64,000 bases of DNA from Nodosilinea sp. FACHB-131. Lineage in GTDB: Bacteria > Cyanobacteriota > Cyanobacteriia > Phormidesmidales > Phormidesmidaceae. The DNA lies in assembly GCF_014695395.1 (NCBI RefSeq), contig NZ_JACJOF010000027.1:434001-498000 (forward strand), in the 5' to 3' direction. This document shows positions 7,009 through 15,306 of this stretch, piece by piece. Numbering within the stretch: position 1 is the stretch's first letter; the number at the start of each line of letters is the position of its first letter. Below the pieces are notes generated by a model. That model saw only the letters and a list, made by a program, of their open reading frames with translations, was not told the DNA's origin and did not search any database. Position numbers and translations under genes: made by a program.

Positions 7009-9819
7009 TTAAGCCAAATTTAGCGGATCGACATCAATAGTGAGGCTCACCTGGGTTGGGCAGTACTGTTTCAAATCTTGCAGGTTAGGCAGAGGTTCAT
7101 CTAGAGGGCCTTTAACGACCAGATGCCAACGGTAGCGGCGGGCCACGCGTGGAATTGGCGCTGGCGCTGGCCCGAGCAGTTGATAAGCCGAGCCGGCTAA
7201 CAGCTGAGTCACATACTGAGCCAAAATTTCAGCCGTTTGCTGCACTGCGTTAGGGTCAGTACTGCTGAGCCGCAGCAGCACCATCTGCCCGGCGGGGGGG
7301 TACTGCAACAGCTGTCGCTGCGCCCACTCAGCGGCGATAAACCCCTCGTAGGCATGGTGAGTGACCGCTTCCACCACCGGATGGTCGGGGGTATAGGTCT
7401 GCAAAAAGACTTGCCCTGGCTGGGTGCCGCGCCCCGCCCGCCCCGCCACCTGAATCAGCATTTGCAGCGCTCGCTCGCTGGCCCAATAATCATTCATATA
7501 TAAGAGTCCGTCGGCGGCAATGATACCCACCAGGGTGACTTGGGGCAGATCGATGCCCTTGGTCAGCATCTGAGTGCCTACTAGCAGGTCGGCTTCGCCT
7601 TCAGCAAAGCGGGTGAGCAGCGCGCGGTGAGACCCTTTAGTGCGGGTCGTGTCGCTGTCGAAGCGAATGCAGCTCAGCTCTGGAAAGGTTTCGGCCAGGG
7701 CGTTGACTACCCGCTGGGTGCCGCTGCCAAAGTGCTTGAGGTAGGGTGAGCTGCACGCCGGGCAGTGTCTGGGATGGCCCTGGCTAAAGTTGCAGTAGTG
7801 ACAGCGCAGGGTCATAGCGCTGTTCGCCCCAGGCTGGTGGTACGACAGCGACACATCGCAGTGGGGGCACATCATCACATGGCCACAGCTGCGGCACGAC
7901 ACAAAACTGCTGTGCCCCCGCCGATGGATGAATAACAATCCCTGGTTACCCTCAGCTTTCATTTGGGTCAGGGCGGTTTGCAGCGATCGACTGAGAATGC
8001 TGCGGTTGCCGTCTTGCAGCTCGTCGCGCATATCCACGACGTTTACGGTGGGCAGCGGCTGAGCCTGCACCCGCTCTGGCAGCGAAAGATATGTCCAGGG
8101 GAGGGTGTGAGGCGTGGGGGCGTGGGTAAGTAGATGGGTGGATGAGTGGATGGGTAACAGAGGAGACACATTCTTTGAGTTGGGGGAACTTGAGGGGTAG
8201 AGAGGAGGTTTAGCGACGGGTTGTTCGACAGGGTCGGGGCTGGAGGGGGGCAGTGCCCACCTTACGCTGCCGTTGGCGGTCGCTGTCAAAGTTTGGATTT
8301 GGTGGTTATCTAGCGTCTTCGTCTGGGATGCAGCCATTTCCCGATCTATTGGCATCGCTGCGTCTAATGTCTCCTCGCCCAACCCCTGACACTGCACCCA
8401 GGTATCCAGGGAGGGTGTAGCGGAACCGAGCACCAGGGGGCAATTTTCCAACTCTGCTCGCCAGCGGGCGACGGTGCGAGCATGGTAACAGGGGGGCACG
8501 TCTTGCTTATAGCTGCTGTCGTGTTCTTCGTCGAGAATAATCAGGCCTAGGTTGGGCAGGGGCATAAAGATGGCCGAACGGGTGCCCACAATCACCAGCG
8601 GTTTAGACGGCTTAAGGCTCTGCCGCCAGGTGTCGTAGCGTTCGCCATCGGCCAGATTGCTGTGGTAGACCCATACCTGATCGCCAAAGCGACGGCGAAA
8701 GCGATCGGTGAGCTGGGGGGTGAGGCCAATCTCGGGCACCAGCACTAGGGCCGATTGCCCAGCGGCGAGGCGAGGGGCGATCGCCTGCAAATACACCTCG
8801 GTCTTCCCTGACCCCGTTACCCCATGCAGCAAAAACTGACTTCCCTGCTGACTCTTATTAATAGGAGCAAGCGCCTGAGCCTGGTGATAGGTGAGGGGCT
8901 TAGGCCGGTCAGGCAACAGCGCTGGCCCGGTTTCGGTCCGCAGCTGCTCGCGCGGCTCGATCACCAAGCAGCCCAACTGCGCCAATCGCTTCAGGGTGGG
9001 GCTGGTGGTTTGGCACAGTTGCAGAGCATCGCTGAGCCACAGATCACCACCTTGGCGGCGCAGGGTAGCAATGATGTCTTGCTGACGGGGTGTCAGATCG
9101 GGGGGTCGGGTGTCGCCACCTACCAGGGTTACCGCCTGGCGGCGCTTGGCCTGGGGCGGCTGAGGCGGTGATAGGTAGGACTCGGCCCAGCCTAGCTGGA
9201 TGAGCTGTTGTAGAGTGCGATAGCTGTGGCCGCGTTTCTGCAAATAGGGCCAGGTGTAGTCTCCTGTGGGCGATCGCTGGAGATCCTCCACTAGCTCCTT
9301 CAGCCCTGGCGCTAAGGGCAGGGTCTGGGGCAGGCGATCGCGCCGCAGCCGCAGCCGTCGTTGGGATCTAGCTAGCAGCCCCGGCGGCAGCGCCGACTTG
9401 AGCACCTGCATCAGCGGCACCTGGTAGTAGTGAGCCACCCGCTGCAGCAACATCCAGTAGGGCGGGGCAAAAAACCGCTGTTCAACCACGCCCTCTACAG
9501 CTCGAATTTGGTGGCTCACCAAGTTGGCTGGAGGAGTGCGGGAAAGGGAGAGGGCGATCGCACCAATGCTTTGCTGACGAAAAGGCACCGTTAAGATGTC
9601 ACCCACCTGCACTTCTAACGAAGCAGGCACTGCATAGGTATATTCTGCGGGCTGGCCGCCATAGTCCACCAAAACGTTGACCCACTGAGGCTGGGGTCCA
9701 CTCTCACCAAGGCCCACGTGTTTTACACCACCTACGTTACCTCTGCCAGTGTAAGAGGTTGTTTGACCAGCTGACTGAAGACTGATTGACAACCTTTCCA
9801 CCGGCCAACAACATCCCAT
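7009..9819 (-). CDS. priA: Primosomal protein N' (replication restart helicase PriA)
   Basis: About 936 residues from ATG 9819; start uncertain (a TTG at 9879 and GTGs nearer QWVNVLVDYG are alternatives). The N-terminal DNA-binding region is followed by helicase motifs GVTGSGKTEVY (Walker A), LVLVPEIGLTPQ, ILDEEHDSSYK and GSATPS. Eight cysteines in the zinc region (CRSCGHVMMCPHC, CHYC, CPAC) and the end-motifs DLLVGTQMLTKG and QVAGRAGRG follow. PriA reloads the replisome at stalled forks. A non-conserved, Pro/Ser-rich insert of about 90-100 residues sits just after the GSATPSLDTW block; its DNA (about 8100-8320) resembles intergenic repeat sequence. Confidence 0.95.
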   Translation of the reverse strand: MGCCWPVERLSISLQSAGQTTSYTGRGNVGGVKHVGLGESGPQPQWVNVLVDYGGQPAEYTYAVPASLEVQVGDILTVPFRQQSIGAIALSLSRTPPANLVSHQIRAVEGVVEQRFFAPPYWMLLQRVAHYYQVPLMQVLKSALPPGLLARSQRRLRLRRDRLPQTLPLAPGLKELVEDLQRSPTGDYTWPYLQKRGHSYRTLQQLIQLGWAESYLSPPQPPQAKRRQAVTLVGGDTRPPDLTPRQQDIIATLRRQGGDLWLSDALQLCQTTSPTLKRLAQLGCLVIEPREQLRTETGPALLPDRPKPLTYHQAQALAPINKSQQGSQFLLHGVTGSGKTEVYLQAIAPRLAAGQSALVLVPEIGLTPQLTDRFRRRFGDQVWVYHSNLADGERYDTWRQSLKPSKPLVIVGTRSAIFMPLPNLGLIILDEEHDSSYKQDVPPCYHARTVARWRAELENCPLVLGSATPSLDTWVQCQGLGEETLDAAMPIDREMAASQTKTLDNHQIQTLTATANGSVRWALPPSSPDPVEQPVAKPPLYPSSSPNSKNVSPLLPIHSSTHLLTHAPTPHTLPWTYLSLPERVQAQPLPTVNVVDMRDELQDGNRSILSRSLQTALTQMKAEGNQGLLFIHRRGHSSFVSCRSCGHVMMCPHCDVSLSYHQPGANSAMTLRCHYCNFSQGHPRHCPACSSPYLKHFGSGTQRVVNALAETFPELSCIRFDSDTTRTKGSHRALLTRFAEGEADLLVGTQMLTKGIDLPQVTLVGIIAADGLLYMNDYWASERALQMLIQVAGRAGRGTQPGQVFLQTYTPDHPVVEAVTHHAYEGFIAAEWAQRQLLQYPPAGQMVLLRLSSTDPNAVQQTAEILAQYVTQLLAGSAYQLLGPAPAPIPRVARRYRWHLVVKGPLDEPLPNLQDLKQYCPTQVSLTIDVDPLNLA
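8245..8266. repeat. Dispersed palindromic repeat copy inside priA
   Basis: GGGGGGCAGTGCCCACCTTA matches the core of the repeats at 2667-2689 and 12266-12288 (TGGGCAGTGCCCACC). It lies in frame inside the extra segment of priA, suggesting that segment arose by insertion of repeat-rich, intergenic-type DNA. Confidence 0.6.
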
Positions 9820-10469
9820 TTTGGGGTGTGACCGCACCGCTTGAGGCAACAGTACTGGCAGACGCAATCCACTACTCAAGATTGTTGATAGCGTGAGTAG
9901 CCTCAGCGCTGAGCGCTGTCTATCACCAATTCAAGTTGGCATCGATTAGCGTCCCTACAGATCACAATCCTCAGCCAGACTCGAATCAGGTCTAAACACT
10001 CAAGCCTGCTAGTTTTCAACAGAATGCAATCTGTGGAAAGTTTTCAACAGATTGTGGAAAGTTTTCCACAATCTGTTGAAAACGGAGCCAAACCATATAG
10101 AAGAAAAAATATAGATCTCTAAACCGAGAGCAACAGCAATCTGCCTCAACCCTGGATACCTGCCTCTGTCCCTGGACGGCAATCAATAGCAAGGCAAAGT
10201 GTCCGAGGATAGCAAAAAATCCTTGAGGTTACCCTTAAATTTTCGGTCCATTTTTTGGATTGGCTGTTACACTACGCAAGTTGCCAAAGAAATGTTACAT
10301 TGCCTGGGAATTCACAAAATAATCCGTATTGTGGACTCACAAAATAAGTCTAAAGATCCAGTTCCGGGATCAAGCGTTTTGTCAGAGGTTGTCATTGGCA
10401 GGGCAACCCGAATATACATGCCTTCAATCTGCATGCTTCGACCCGTAGGTATACAGTTTTATTTACCCC
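9820..10469. other. Intergenic region between priA and the sigma factor gene
   Basis: 650 bases. A frame at 10199-10486 overlaps the sigma factor start but has no family features and is not called. The notable content is the long inverted repeat at 10012-10083. The sigma factor promoter must lie in the AT-rich part after 10090, but no clear -10 element was assigned. Confidence 0.5.
10012..10083. promoter_or_regulatory. Long perfect palindrome of DnaA-box-like sequence upstream of the sigma factor gene
   Basis: Positions 10040-10060 and 10063-10083 are 21-bp perfect inverted arms separated by GT. Each arm contains TTTCCACAA or its complement, and TTTTCCACA (10062-10070) equals the DnaA-box form known for cyanobacteria. 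A further TGTGGAAAG at 10032-10040 and an extra TTTTCAACAG at 10012 extend the array. It could bind DnaA or be a hairpin near the 5' end of the transcript. The boxes are seen; binding is inference. Confidence 0.55.
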
Positions 10470-11645
10470 ATGGCCACTACATATAACTCCGACAGAGACA
10501 GTTCTATTGCTTGGGCCGATGAACCCATGGATGGGTTCGATACCGACTTAAATCGGGTGGCAGAAAAGGTGTCTGCCGCTGATAGTCAAATCACCCCAGA
10601 CCTTACGGCCTGGGACGAAGATCGGGAGGTTCTGGCAAAGTTCTCTCAGTCAGAGGCCATGTCAGAGATGGGGCTGTCGGGCTATAGCAAAACCATTACC
10701 GACGATGCCGTTGGGGCTTTCTTTAAGGAAATGGCGCGCTACCCACTGCTAAAACCGAGCGAAGAAATTGAGCTTGCCCGGCAAGTACGCTTCCTATCTA
10801 AGGTCGAAGCAGCCAGTGAAAAACTGCAAAAAGAGTTGGGTCGTAAACCCAACCGACAAGAACTAGTTGAGAAACTAAAGATCAGTGAAGCGGAGTTCAC
10901 CCAAAAGCTTCACGAAGGTAGAACTGCCAAGCGGAGAATGATTCGCTCTAACCTGCGGTTGGTGGTGTCGATCGCCAAGCGCTATTTAAACCGAGGAGTG
11001 CCTTTTCTCGATTTAATTCAAGAAGGAGCGCTGGGATTAAACCGAGCCACCGAAAAATTTGATCCCGACAAAGGCTACAAATTTTCGACATACGCCTACT
11101 GGTGGATTCGCCAGGGTATTACTCGCACCATCGCTAACGATGCCCGCACGATTCGCCTGCCGATCCACATTGTGGAAAAGTTGAACAAGCTGAAGAAAGC
11201 TCACCGCGATCTGCGGCGCGATTTGCAGCGCAATCCTAGCGAGCAAGAACTGGCTGATGCCCTCGATGTGACGGTCGATCAACTGAGAAGTTTGCAGCAG
11301 GTGCGGCGGCGATCGCTCTCCTTAAACCACCGCGTCGGCAAAGGTGAAGACACCGAACTAATGGAACTGCTCGAAGACAGCAGCACCCAAACGCCGGAGT
11401 CTAAAATTAGCGAAAACATGATGCGCCAGGAAATTACCAGCGTGCTGGGCGAGGTGCTAACCGAACGCGAAAAAGATATTATTACGCTGCGCTATGGGCT
11501 GGCCACTGGCGAGACCCACACTTTAGAGGAGGTGGGCGGCATCTTTAACCTCTCCCGAGAGCGGGTGCGCCAGATTCAAACCAAAGCTATGCGTAAGCTG
11601 CGACGGCCCCAGGTGGCTGCTCGCCTCAAAGGTTGGCTCAAGTAG
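10470..11645 (+). CDS. sigC: Group 2 RNA polymerase sigma factor, SigC-like
   Basis: 391 residues of the RpoD/SigA family. After an acidic N-terminus comes DDAVGAFFKEMARYPLL (region 1.2), then RRMIRSNLRLVVSIAKRYLN and FLDLIQEGALGLNRATEKFD (2.1-2.2), TYAYWWIRQGITRTI (2.3-2.4), RLPIHIVEKLNKLKK (3.0), and the region 4 end LTEREKDIITLRYGL with LEEVGGIFNLSRERVRQI. Length and the FFKEMARYPLL start of region 1.2 resemble the SigC type rather than the principal SigA; SigC has been linked to stationary-phase and stress responses. A terminator follows at 11732. Confidence 0.9.
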   Translation: MATTYNSDRDSSIAWADEPMDGFDTDLNRVAEKVSAADSQITPDLTAWDEDREVLAKFSQSEAMSEMGLSGYSKTITDDAVGAFFKEMARYPLLKPSEEIELARQVRFLSKVEAASEKLQKELGRKPNRQELVEKLKISEAEFTQKLHEGRTAKRRMIRSNLRLVVSIAKRYLNRGVPFLDLIQEGALGLNRATEKFDPDKGYKFSTYAYWWIRQGITRTIANDARTIRLPIHIVEKLNKLKKAHRDLRRDLQRNPSEQELADALDVTVDQLRSLQQVRRRSLSLNHRVGKGEDTELMELLEDSSTQTPESKISENMMRQEITSVLGEVLTEREKDIITLRYGLATGETHTLEEVGGIFNLSRERVRQIQTKAMRKLRRPQVAARLKGWLK

Positions 11646-11731
11646 CTCAACACCGTTCGGTAAGACACATCTCCAAATCTCCCGCCCCCCGAGTTGGGGA
11701 GGGCAGTGGTCAACGGTCTCGCAAGAGATCT

Positions 11732-11760
11732 CCCCTGCCTTTCTCAATCAGGGGGGTTTT
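11732..11760 (+). terminator. Intrinsic terminator after the sigma factor gene
   Basis: CCCCTG-loop-CAGGGG followed by GGTTTT, about 90 bases after the stop codon at 11645. Confidence 0.7.
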
Positions 11761-11837
11761 AGTTGGCATATTGCACTAAACATTTAGGGAGCGGAGCTGC
11801 AGCAGCGTTCATTTATCAATCAAAAATTTCGTATTTT

Positions 11838-12203
11838 ATGGATGCCATTCACTTAAGCAATATCCGCGCCTACGGCTACACGGGGGCGCTGCCCGAAGAG
11901 AACGTGCTGGGTCAGTGGTTTCAAGCCGATCTCACCCTGTATTTGGATTTGGCTGAGGCTACTCAGAGCGATCGCCTTGCCGACACCCACGACTACCGCA
12001 CCGTGATCAACGGCACCCAGCAAATCATTCGCGAAGCCAAGTTTGCGCTGATTGAGCGGCTGGCGGGGGCGATCGCCACTCTAGCTATGAATTCTGACCC
12101 CCGACTTCAGCAGGTAACGGTCAAAATCACCAAGCTCACCCCACCAATCCCCGACTACACCGGTCAGGTGGCGGTAGAAATTACCCGCGATAGAATCCAG
12201 TAG
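11838..12203 (+). CDS. folB: Dihydroneopterin aldolase
   Basis: 121 residues from ATG 11838, chosen because MDAIHLSNIRAYGYTGALPE is the standard FolB N-terminus; the 25 extra codons upstream are unconserved. FolB converts dihydroneopterin to hydroxymethyl-dihydropterin in folate synthesis. Seen: the RAYGYTGALPEE active-site block, WFQADLTLYLDL, DTHDYRTVI, IERLAGAIA, and a C-terminal VTVKITKLTPPIPDY containing the conserved lysine. It is followed by lipA, with a palindromic repeat in the gap. Confidence 0.92.
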   Translation: MDAIHLSNIRAYGYTGALPEENVLGQWFQADLTLYLDLAEATQSDRLADTHDYRTVINGTQQIIREAKFALIERLAGAIATLAMNSDPRLQQVTVKITKLTPPIPDYTGQVAVEITRDRIQ

Positions 12204-12265
12204 GGGCAAACAACCGTTTGCTCTGAGCTTGTAGGGTGATTTAATCCTGCTGGCGGCAAAGAATT

Positions 12266-12288
12266 TGGTGGGCAGTGCCCACCCTACG
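12266..12288. repeat. Dispersed palindromic repeat, copy ahead of lipA
   Basis: TGGTGGGCAGTGCCCACCCT followed by ACG matches copy 1 at 2667-2689 over about 22 bases. It ends 7 bases before the lipA ATG, so it occupies the place where a Shine-Dalgarno sequence would be expected. Confidence 0.75.
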
Positions 12289-12295
12289 GTGGCTC

Positions 12296-13204
12296 ATGAC
12301 TTCTACAACCAACTCACGGCAGCAGCTCAGGGCTGAGCTGGAGCGCATGCCCGACTGGCTGCGTCGCCCCATTGGCAACGCCAGCGAGATCTCGGCAGTG
12401 CAGCGCATTGTCAAAGAACGGCAAATTCACACCATCTGCGAAGAGGGTCGCTGCCCCAACCGGGGCGAATGCTACGCCAACCGCACCGCCACCTTTTTGC
12501 TGATGGGGTCGGTGTGCACTCGTGCCTGCTCGTTTTGCCAGGTGGAGAAGGGCCATGCGCCCATGACCCTCGACCCCCACGAACCCAAGAAAGTAGCAGA
12601 ATCTGTGCGCCTGCTGGACTTACGCTATGTGGTGCTGACTTCGGTAGCGCGGGATGATTTGCCCGACCACGGTGCCAGCTGGTTTGCCACCGTGATGCAC
12701 ACCATTCGTCAGGAGAATCCGGGAACTGACATCGAAGTGCTGACTCCAGACTTTTGGGGTGGCACTGCGCGGGATGCGGGGCAGGCCGATCGCGTTCAAA
12801 CCGTAGTAGCTGCCAAGCCAGCCTGCTACAACCACAACCTTGAAACCGTGCGGCGGCTGCAAGACCCGGTGCGGCGCGGGGCTAAGTACGATCGCTCTCT
12901 CCGAGTCCTATTGCTGGTTAAAGAATTTGACCCCAGCATTCCTACTAAGTCAGGACTCATGGTGGGCCACGGCGAAACCGAGGCAGAACTGATTGAGGCG
13001 ATGCAAGATTTGCGACGGGTGGGGTGCGATCGCCTTACTATCGGCCAATACATGCGCCCCTCGCTCGATCACCGCCCGATCGCTCGCTACTGGACTCCTG
13101 AAGAGTTCACCCGGTTAGGAGAAGTCGCCCAAGAACTCGGCTTTGAGCACGTGCGCTCTGGGCCGTTGGTGCGTAGCTCTTACCACGCTGGGGAAGCGCC
13201 TTGA
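12296..13204 (+). CDS. lipA: Lipoyl synthase
   Basis: 302 residues from ATG 12296. LipA is the radical-SAM enzyme that inserts two sulfurs into protein-bound octanoate. Both iron-sulfur motifs are intact: the auxiliary cluster [12 protein letters not shown] and the SAM cluster CTRACSFC. Further blocks are [49 protein letters not shown] and [16 protein letters not shown]. No good Shine-Dalgarno is seen because a palindromic repeat abuts the start. The stop overlaps the following lipM-like start (TTGA), suggesting translational coupling in a two-gene lipoylation operon. Confidence 0.96.
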   Translation: MTSTTNSRQQLRAELERMPDWLRRPIGNASEISAVQRIVKERQIHTICEEGRCPNRGECYANRTATFLLMGSVCTRACSFCQVEKGHAPMTLDPHEPKKVAESVRLLDLRYVVLTSVARDDLPDHGASWFATVMHTIRQENPGTDIEVLTPDFWGGTARDAGQADRVQTVVAAKPACYNHNLETVRRLQDPVRRGAKYDRSLRVLLLVKEFDPSIPTKSGLMVGHGETEAELIEAMQDLRRVGCDRLTIGQYMRPSLDHRPIARYWTPEEFTRLGEVAQELGFEHVRSGPLVRSSYHAGEAP

Positions 13205-13995
13205 GTCAGGTGACCTGGCGGCTGATTCCACTGTTGGACGCCCCCGGCGCGGTGCAGATGGCGATCGATGCCTGGCTGCTCGATCAGCATCTGCACCAGG
13301 GGCATCCGTCTACTCTGCGGTTCTACACCTGGAATCCAGCAGCGGTTTCCCTGGGAGCAAGCCAGCGGCGGCAGATGCCCGACCATTGGCGAGGTCTTGT
13401 CTGGCAGGGGCAGCCGGTGGATCTGGTGCAGCGACCGACCGGCGGGCGCGGAGTGCTGCACCAAGGCGATTTAACCTATGGCTTAGTGACTTCTCACACT
13501 GCTGGAAGCCGCAACCAAGCCTACAGATTTCTCTGCCAATTCTTAATTGCGGGCTGGGCAAACCTGGGTGTGTCCCTAGCGTTTGGGCAACCCAGTCGAG
13601 ACTATGGGCGTTCGCACAACTGCTTTGCCCTGGCCACCAGCGCCGACCTGGTCGATGTTCAAGGCCACAAAGTCATCGGCAGCGCCCAGCTGCGGCGCGG
13701 TTCCTGCTTACTTCAGCACGGATCGATGGGACTGATGACCGATGCTGAGCTGTGGCAGCAGGTGTTTCAAACGCCCGCACCGCAAGCGAATCAGGCTCAG
13801 TTGGCCGTACGACAGGGGTTAACCATCTCCAAAATCGTTGAATCGCTGATCCAGGCGGCCGAGGACTGGTTTAAATGCCAGCTCATCTCCCAACCTCTAA
13901 CCGAGCCAGAGTGGGCAGCGATCGCCGCCCTCGCACAAAAAAATGGCCCGGGGTGCCAGAGCGCCGGGCCATCTGCCGTATCGTCTCGAAGCTAG
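13201..13995 (+). CDS. Octanoyltransferase / lipoate-protein ligase family (LipM-like)
   Basis: 264 residues from a TTG start overlapping the lipA stop (GTG at 13210 is an alternative). It belongs to the LplA/LipM fold: [17 protein letters not shown], the lipoyl-binding [16 protein letters not shown], the likely catalytic cysteine in [11 protein letters not shown], and [20 protein letters not shown]. LipM transfers octanoyl from acyl carrier protein to a carrier domain, giving the LipA substrate, so the pair makes sense together. The last 20 codons read through a hairpin that is the terminator of the convergent DUF4278 gene, and the two stop codons overlap. Confidence 0.88.
   Translation: MSQVTWRLIPLLDAPGAVQMAIDAWLLDQHLHQGHPSTLRFYTWNPAAVSLGASQRRQMPDHWRGLVWQGQPVDLVQRPTGGRGVLHQGDLTYGLVTSHTAGSRNQAYRFLCQFLIAGWANLGVSLAFGQPSRDYGRSHNCFALATSADLVDVQGHKVIGSAQLRRGSCLLQHGSMGLMTDAELWQQVFQTPAPQANQAQLAVRQGLTISKIVESLIQAAEDWFKCQLISQPLTEPEWAAIAALAQKNGPGCQSAGPSAVSSRS
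13937..13972 (-). terminator. Intrinsic terminator of the DUF4278 gene, nested in the lipM-like coding end
   Basis: On the minus strand ATGGCCCGG-loop-CCGGGCCAT is followed directly by seven T. It lies 20 bases beyond the DUF4278 stop and inside the C-terminal codons of the convergent lipM-like gene. Confidence 0.8.
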
Positions 13996-14477
13996 CTCAT
14001 AGCTGACGAACCGCGATCGTAGCCGGAGAAATCGTGGGGCATTTTGCCTTGAATGTGGCTCTCGTAACGGGCCGCGTCTTCTACAGGGATGCCGACCTCA
14101 GCCGCTAGGCGGACCATCATGCCCTGTTCACGCCGACGGCTGCGCTGGTGACGGCGAATAAACAGGTTACGGGCTAGGTCAGAAAGGTTGACGGGCGCAG
14201 GTTCAGATTCCACCACAGGGGCAACGAGGCTGGCGGCAACCGCCGGCAACTCTGCGGCGATGACCACGGGGGCGATCGCCGCCACCGGAGCAGCAATACC
14301 CGTGCGGTGGGGCACGCCGCGCCAGGTCAAATCGGCAGCGGGCTGAGCGGGCAGTTCGGCCACAGACTCAAACGCAACTGGAGCACCCCGATAGGTGCCG
14401 GTGTCAATAGTTTCGCCCATTTTGGGCGCAGGCTGAGATGGAGCGTCGTAGCTGTTGCCGCGATAGGTGAGTTTCAT
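13992..14477 (-). CDS. DUF4278 domain protein
   Basis: 161 residues. It starts with MKLTYRGNSYDAPSQP and later has TWRGVPHRTG, the short repeated (T/K)xYRG motif that defines DUF4278. The middle is Ala/Val/Pro-rich and the C-terminus is basic (NLFIRRHQRSRRREQGMMVR). DUF4278 proteins are small cyanobacterial proteins of unknown function. A strong AGGAGG lies 8 bases before the ATG. The 3' end overlaps the stop of the convergent lipM-like gene, and its terminator lies inside that gene. Confidence 0.85.
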   Translation of the reverse strand: MKLTYRGNSYDAPSQPAPKMGETIDTGTYRGAPVAFESVAELPAQPAADLTWRGVPHRTGIAAPVAAIAPVVIAAELPAVAASLVAPVVESEPAPVNLSDLARNLFIRRHQRSRRREQGMMVRLAAEVGIPVEDAARYESHIQGKMPHDFSGYDRGSSAMS

Positions 14478-14862
14478 AGTGTCGCCTCCTAGAAGCGATG
14501 CGTAGTGAGGCGCGTTCCTTCGGGAGTGTCCCTACTTCCGTCTCCCATCTGGGGTGCCTGAGGGGGAGTGCACCGGTAAATATCAGGGGGAGATGAACGA
14601 TTATCTTGATATCTGTATAGTACGCTACTGTTTTTTGAAAATATCAGCTTTTGACAATTCTACATAGGGAGCACATGTGTTGCTTCGGCAAGCGATTCCA
14701 GAACGGATACTCGTTCCGAGTCGGAGCCCGAACGCTCCGCGAATCGGGCATCAAAGTTGTTCATGCCTACCATGACAGAAAGTTTTTGTAATTTTAGATA
14801 CAGAAATCTATTCTTAGGTTGTGGGTGAAAACCCCTGACGCAACATTAAAGGAGATTTACCT
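14478..14862. other. Intergenic region upstream of two divergent genes
   Basis: 385 bases carrying the 5' regions of DUF4278 (minus) and the small protein at 14863 (plus). GAACG-gatact-CGTTC at about 14700 is a small hairpin. AAAGGAG before 14863 is the ribosome-binding site of the next gene. No other gene is seen. Confidence 0.5.
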
Positions 14863-15111
14863 GTGAATAGCAGCTATTGGCCGATCAACAACTCCAGCAA
14901 CACCACTGGCCTGGTTGCCCAACTCGGTGCCCTCTGGCAAAATCTGCTAGCCCACCTCGAAGCCACCACTGAACCCCGCGTGTGGCAAGCCAGCGATACC
15001 TCTGGCCAAACTTTGTGGAATGCCTACGACCCCATTACCCAGATGGCGATCGACCACGCCTCTGCCGACGAGCTCCGCACCTGGCTTGAAGAGCTGCACT
15101 ATCACAACTAG
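14863..15111 (+). CDS. Small cyanobacterial protein of unknown function
   Basis: 82 residues starting at GTG 14863; AAAGGAG about 10 bases upstream decides the start. The sequence is soluble and rich in Trp, Asn and Thr (MNSSYWPINNSSN, AQLGALWQNLLAHLE, PRVWQASDTSGQTLWNAYDP, a C-terminal ADELRTWLEELHYHN). Similar short conserved proteins occur in cyanobacteria, but I know no function. A palindromic repeat follows the stop. Confidence 0.65.
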   Translation: MNSSYWPINNSSNTTGLVAQLGALWQNLLAHLEATTEPRVWQASDTSGQTLWNAYDPITQMAIDHASADELRTWLEELHYHN

Positions 15112-15129
15112 GGTTGGAGGTTTGTGGTG

Positions 15130-15186
15130 CAAGGTCTAAGGTTCAAGGCGGTTCCTCGTACCCCAAGCCCTAAACCTTGAACCTTC
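15130..15186. repeat. Palindromic repeat of the GGTTCAAGG type
   Basis: AAGGTTCAAGG (15138-15148) and CCTTGAACCTT (15175-15185) are perfect 11-bp inverted arms. Comparable GGTTC-rich or GGTG-rich palindromes lie at 47463-47528 and 62984-63062, all directly beyond gene ends. Confidence 0.6.
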
Positions 15187-15306
15187 CCCTACAACTGCAC
15201 ATTTATTTAATGGGCAAGCGTTAGGTCGCTCACTATAGTCATAGCAACGCTGCGCTCCCCCTAGGGGGATGGGCAGCCAGGCCCCGTTTCGCTGCAAAGG
15301 CTTGCT

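Noticed and set aside
10199-10486. 95-codon frame ahead of the sigma factor gene
   Set aside because: It overlaps the sigma factor start, has no family features, and covers the AT-rich promoter region.
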